Below are positions 4,750 to 5,094 of a DNA stretch of 5,094 nt, one piece after another. How positions within the stretch are numbered: the stretch's first letter is position 1; every line of letters begins with the position of its first letter. This DNA comes from 2-01-FULL-33-17 sp964474375 (GTDB taxonomy: Bacteria > Patescibacteriota > Minisyncoccia > Phycocordibacterales > UBA9973): the NCBI GenBank assembly GCA_964474375.1, contig CAYYSG010000029.1, positions 1 to 5,094 on the forward strand, in the 5' to 3' direction. The position numbers and the translations under genes are program-made. The notes under the pieces are model-generated. The model ran no database searches and was not told the DNA's origin. It saw nothing but the letters and a program-made list of their open reading frames with translations.

Positions 4750-5094
4750 CTAGGCTTTGCCTATTAGGTTTTCTACTTCGGTAACTACGTCCGATAGGGA
4801 AAAGTTAGCTTTGACTAAGAATTTAGTTGCTCCAGCAGCTGTTGCTTTACCAAATGCATCAGAGTCAGCCAAGTTTGAAAATACAACAATAGGCACAGCC
4901 TTGGTTTTTTCCATAGAACGTAGTTTAGCTATAACTTCAAATCCATCAATGTGTGGTATTACAAGGTCACAAATTACAAGATCTAAATTTATTTCGTCGG
5001 CTTTTTTGATAGCGTCTTGTCCATTTTGGACCATGTGCACAGTAAAACCAGCTTTCTCAAGCTTTTTAGCTGTTAGTTCTTGGATAAATGAATC
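4750..5094 (-). CDS. Response regulator receiver domain protein, 5' end beyond window
   Basis: The frame is open to the right edge, giving 114 visible residues beginning 'DSFIQEL'. The family usually has about 10 more residues at the start (beta 1 and the acidic pair); the first visible Asp is probably the second of that pair. An internal GTG at 5038-5040 would cut helix 1, so it is not a credible start. Receiver hallmarks are the phospho-accepting Asp43 in 'VICDLVIPHIDGFEV', Ser73 in 'VVFSNLA' and Lys95 in 'FLVKANF' (visible numbering). Lys is followed by Ala instead of the usual Pro. The protein ends right after the last receiver helix with no output domain, so it is a CheY/Spo0F-like single-domain regulator acting by protein contact, or part of a relay. 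No histidine kinase is visible here. The gene ends at a strong terminator and is separate from the recG operon. Confidence 0.93.
   Translation of the reverse strand, partial: DSFIQELTAKKLEKAGFTVHMVQNGQDAIKKADEINLDLVICDLVIPHIDGFEVIAKLRSMEKTKAVPIVVFSNLADSDAFGKATAAGATKFLVKANFSLSDVVTEVENLIGKA

Noticed and set aside
148..5094. Alternative genetic code with UGA as glycine or tryptophan
   Set aside because: All recognisable genes are full length, apart from the gap and the window edge, without in-frame UGA, as expected under the standard code.
1..5094. Mobile element, CRISPR array, toxin-antitoxin or defence system
   Set aside because: No transposase, integrase, spaced direct repeats, or recognised toxin, antitoxin or defence domain was seen. 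The 52-residue protein has a membrane helix but no toxin or antitoxin features beyond that.

Overview
The window looks like a piece of a low-GC bacterial genome, probably from the Candidate Phyla Radiation (Patescibacteria) and probably from a metagenome assembly. The pointers are a scaffold gap of exactly 100 N, very tight gene packing, small unnamed membrane or secreted proteins, a receiver domain ending in a 'VKANF' type motif, and a RecG with extra loops. As I recall, the last two are common in that group. No taxonomic marker gene is present, so the assignment is an inference. The standard code fits: no recognisable gene needs an in-frame UGA, and the six visible stops are three TAA and three TAG.

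Layout. On the left (11-83, minus) is a tRNA whose anticodon reads UAU, a rare isoleucine tRNA for AUA codons. A 64-base divergent intergenic region separates it from a plus-strand pair. The first gene of the pair (148-1293) encodes a secreted or membrane-anchored C39-like cysteine peptidase with an Ig-like domain. The second, one base later, is murI, glutamate racemase (1295-2092). murI meets recG (2093-4129, minus) stop to stop with no base between them. recG is interrupted by the N gap at 2357-2456, and comparison with the family shows that the gap hides more sequence than its length suggests.

Upstream of recG on the minus strand is a compact three-gene operon: a 137-residue exported or anchored helical protein with a degenerate DUF305-like region (4293-4706), a previously unmarked 52-residue single-pass membrane protein (4130-4288), then recG. 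The junctions are 4 and 0 bases. The operon has an extended -10 promoter, and its ATG lies exactly where transcription should start. Just upstream, a clear intrinsic terminator ends a stand-alone response-regulator receiver gene (4750-5094, minus) that runs off the right edge.

How the parts fit. The left pair is cell-envelope related: MurI makes D-glutamate for peptidoglycan and its partner is an exported peptidase. The right operon joins two small membrane or envelope proteins to a DNA-repair helicase, and the reason for that pairing is not evident. The expression signals share a style: promoters that place the start site at or next to the ATG (leaderless mRNA), no Shine-Dalgarno sequences, and 0-4 base junctions that suggest coupled translation. 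I found no mobile element, CRISPR array or recognised defence system. The points most worth a second look are the UAU tRNA with heavy AUA use, the leaderless architecture, and the small 52-residue gene.
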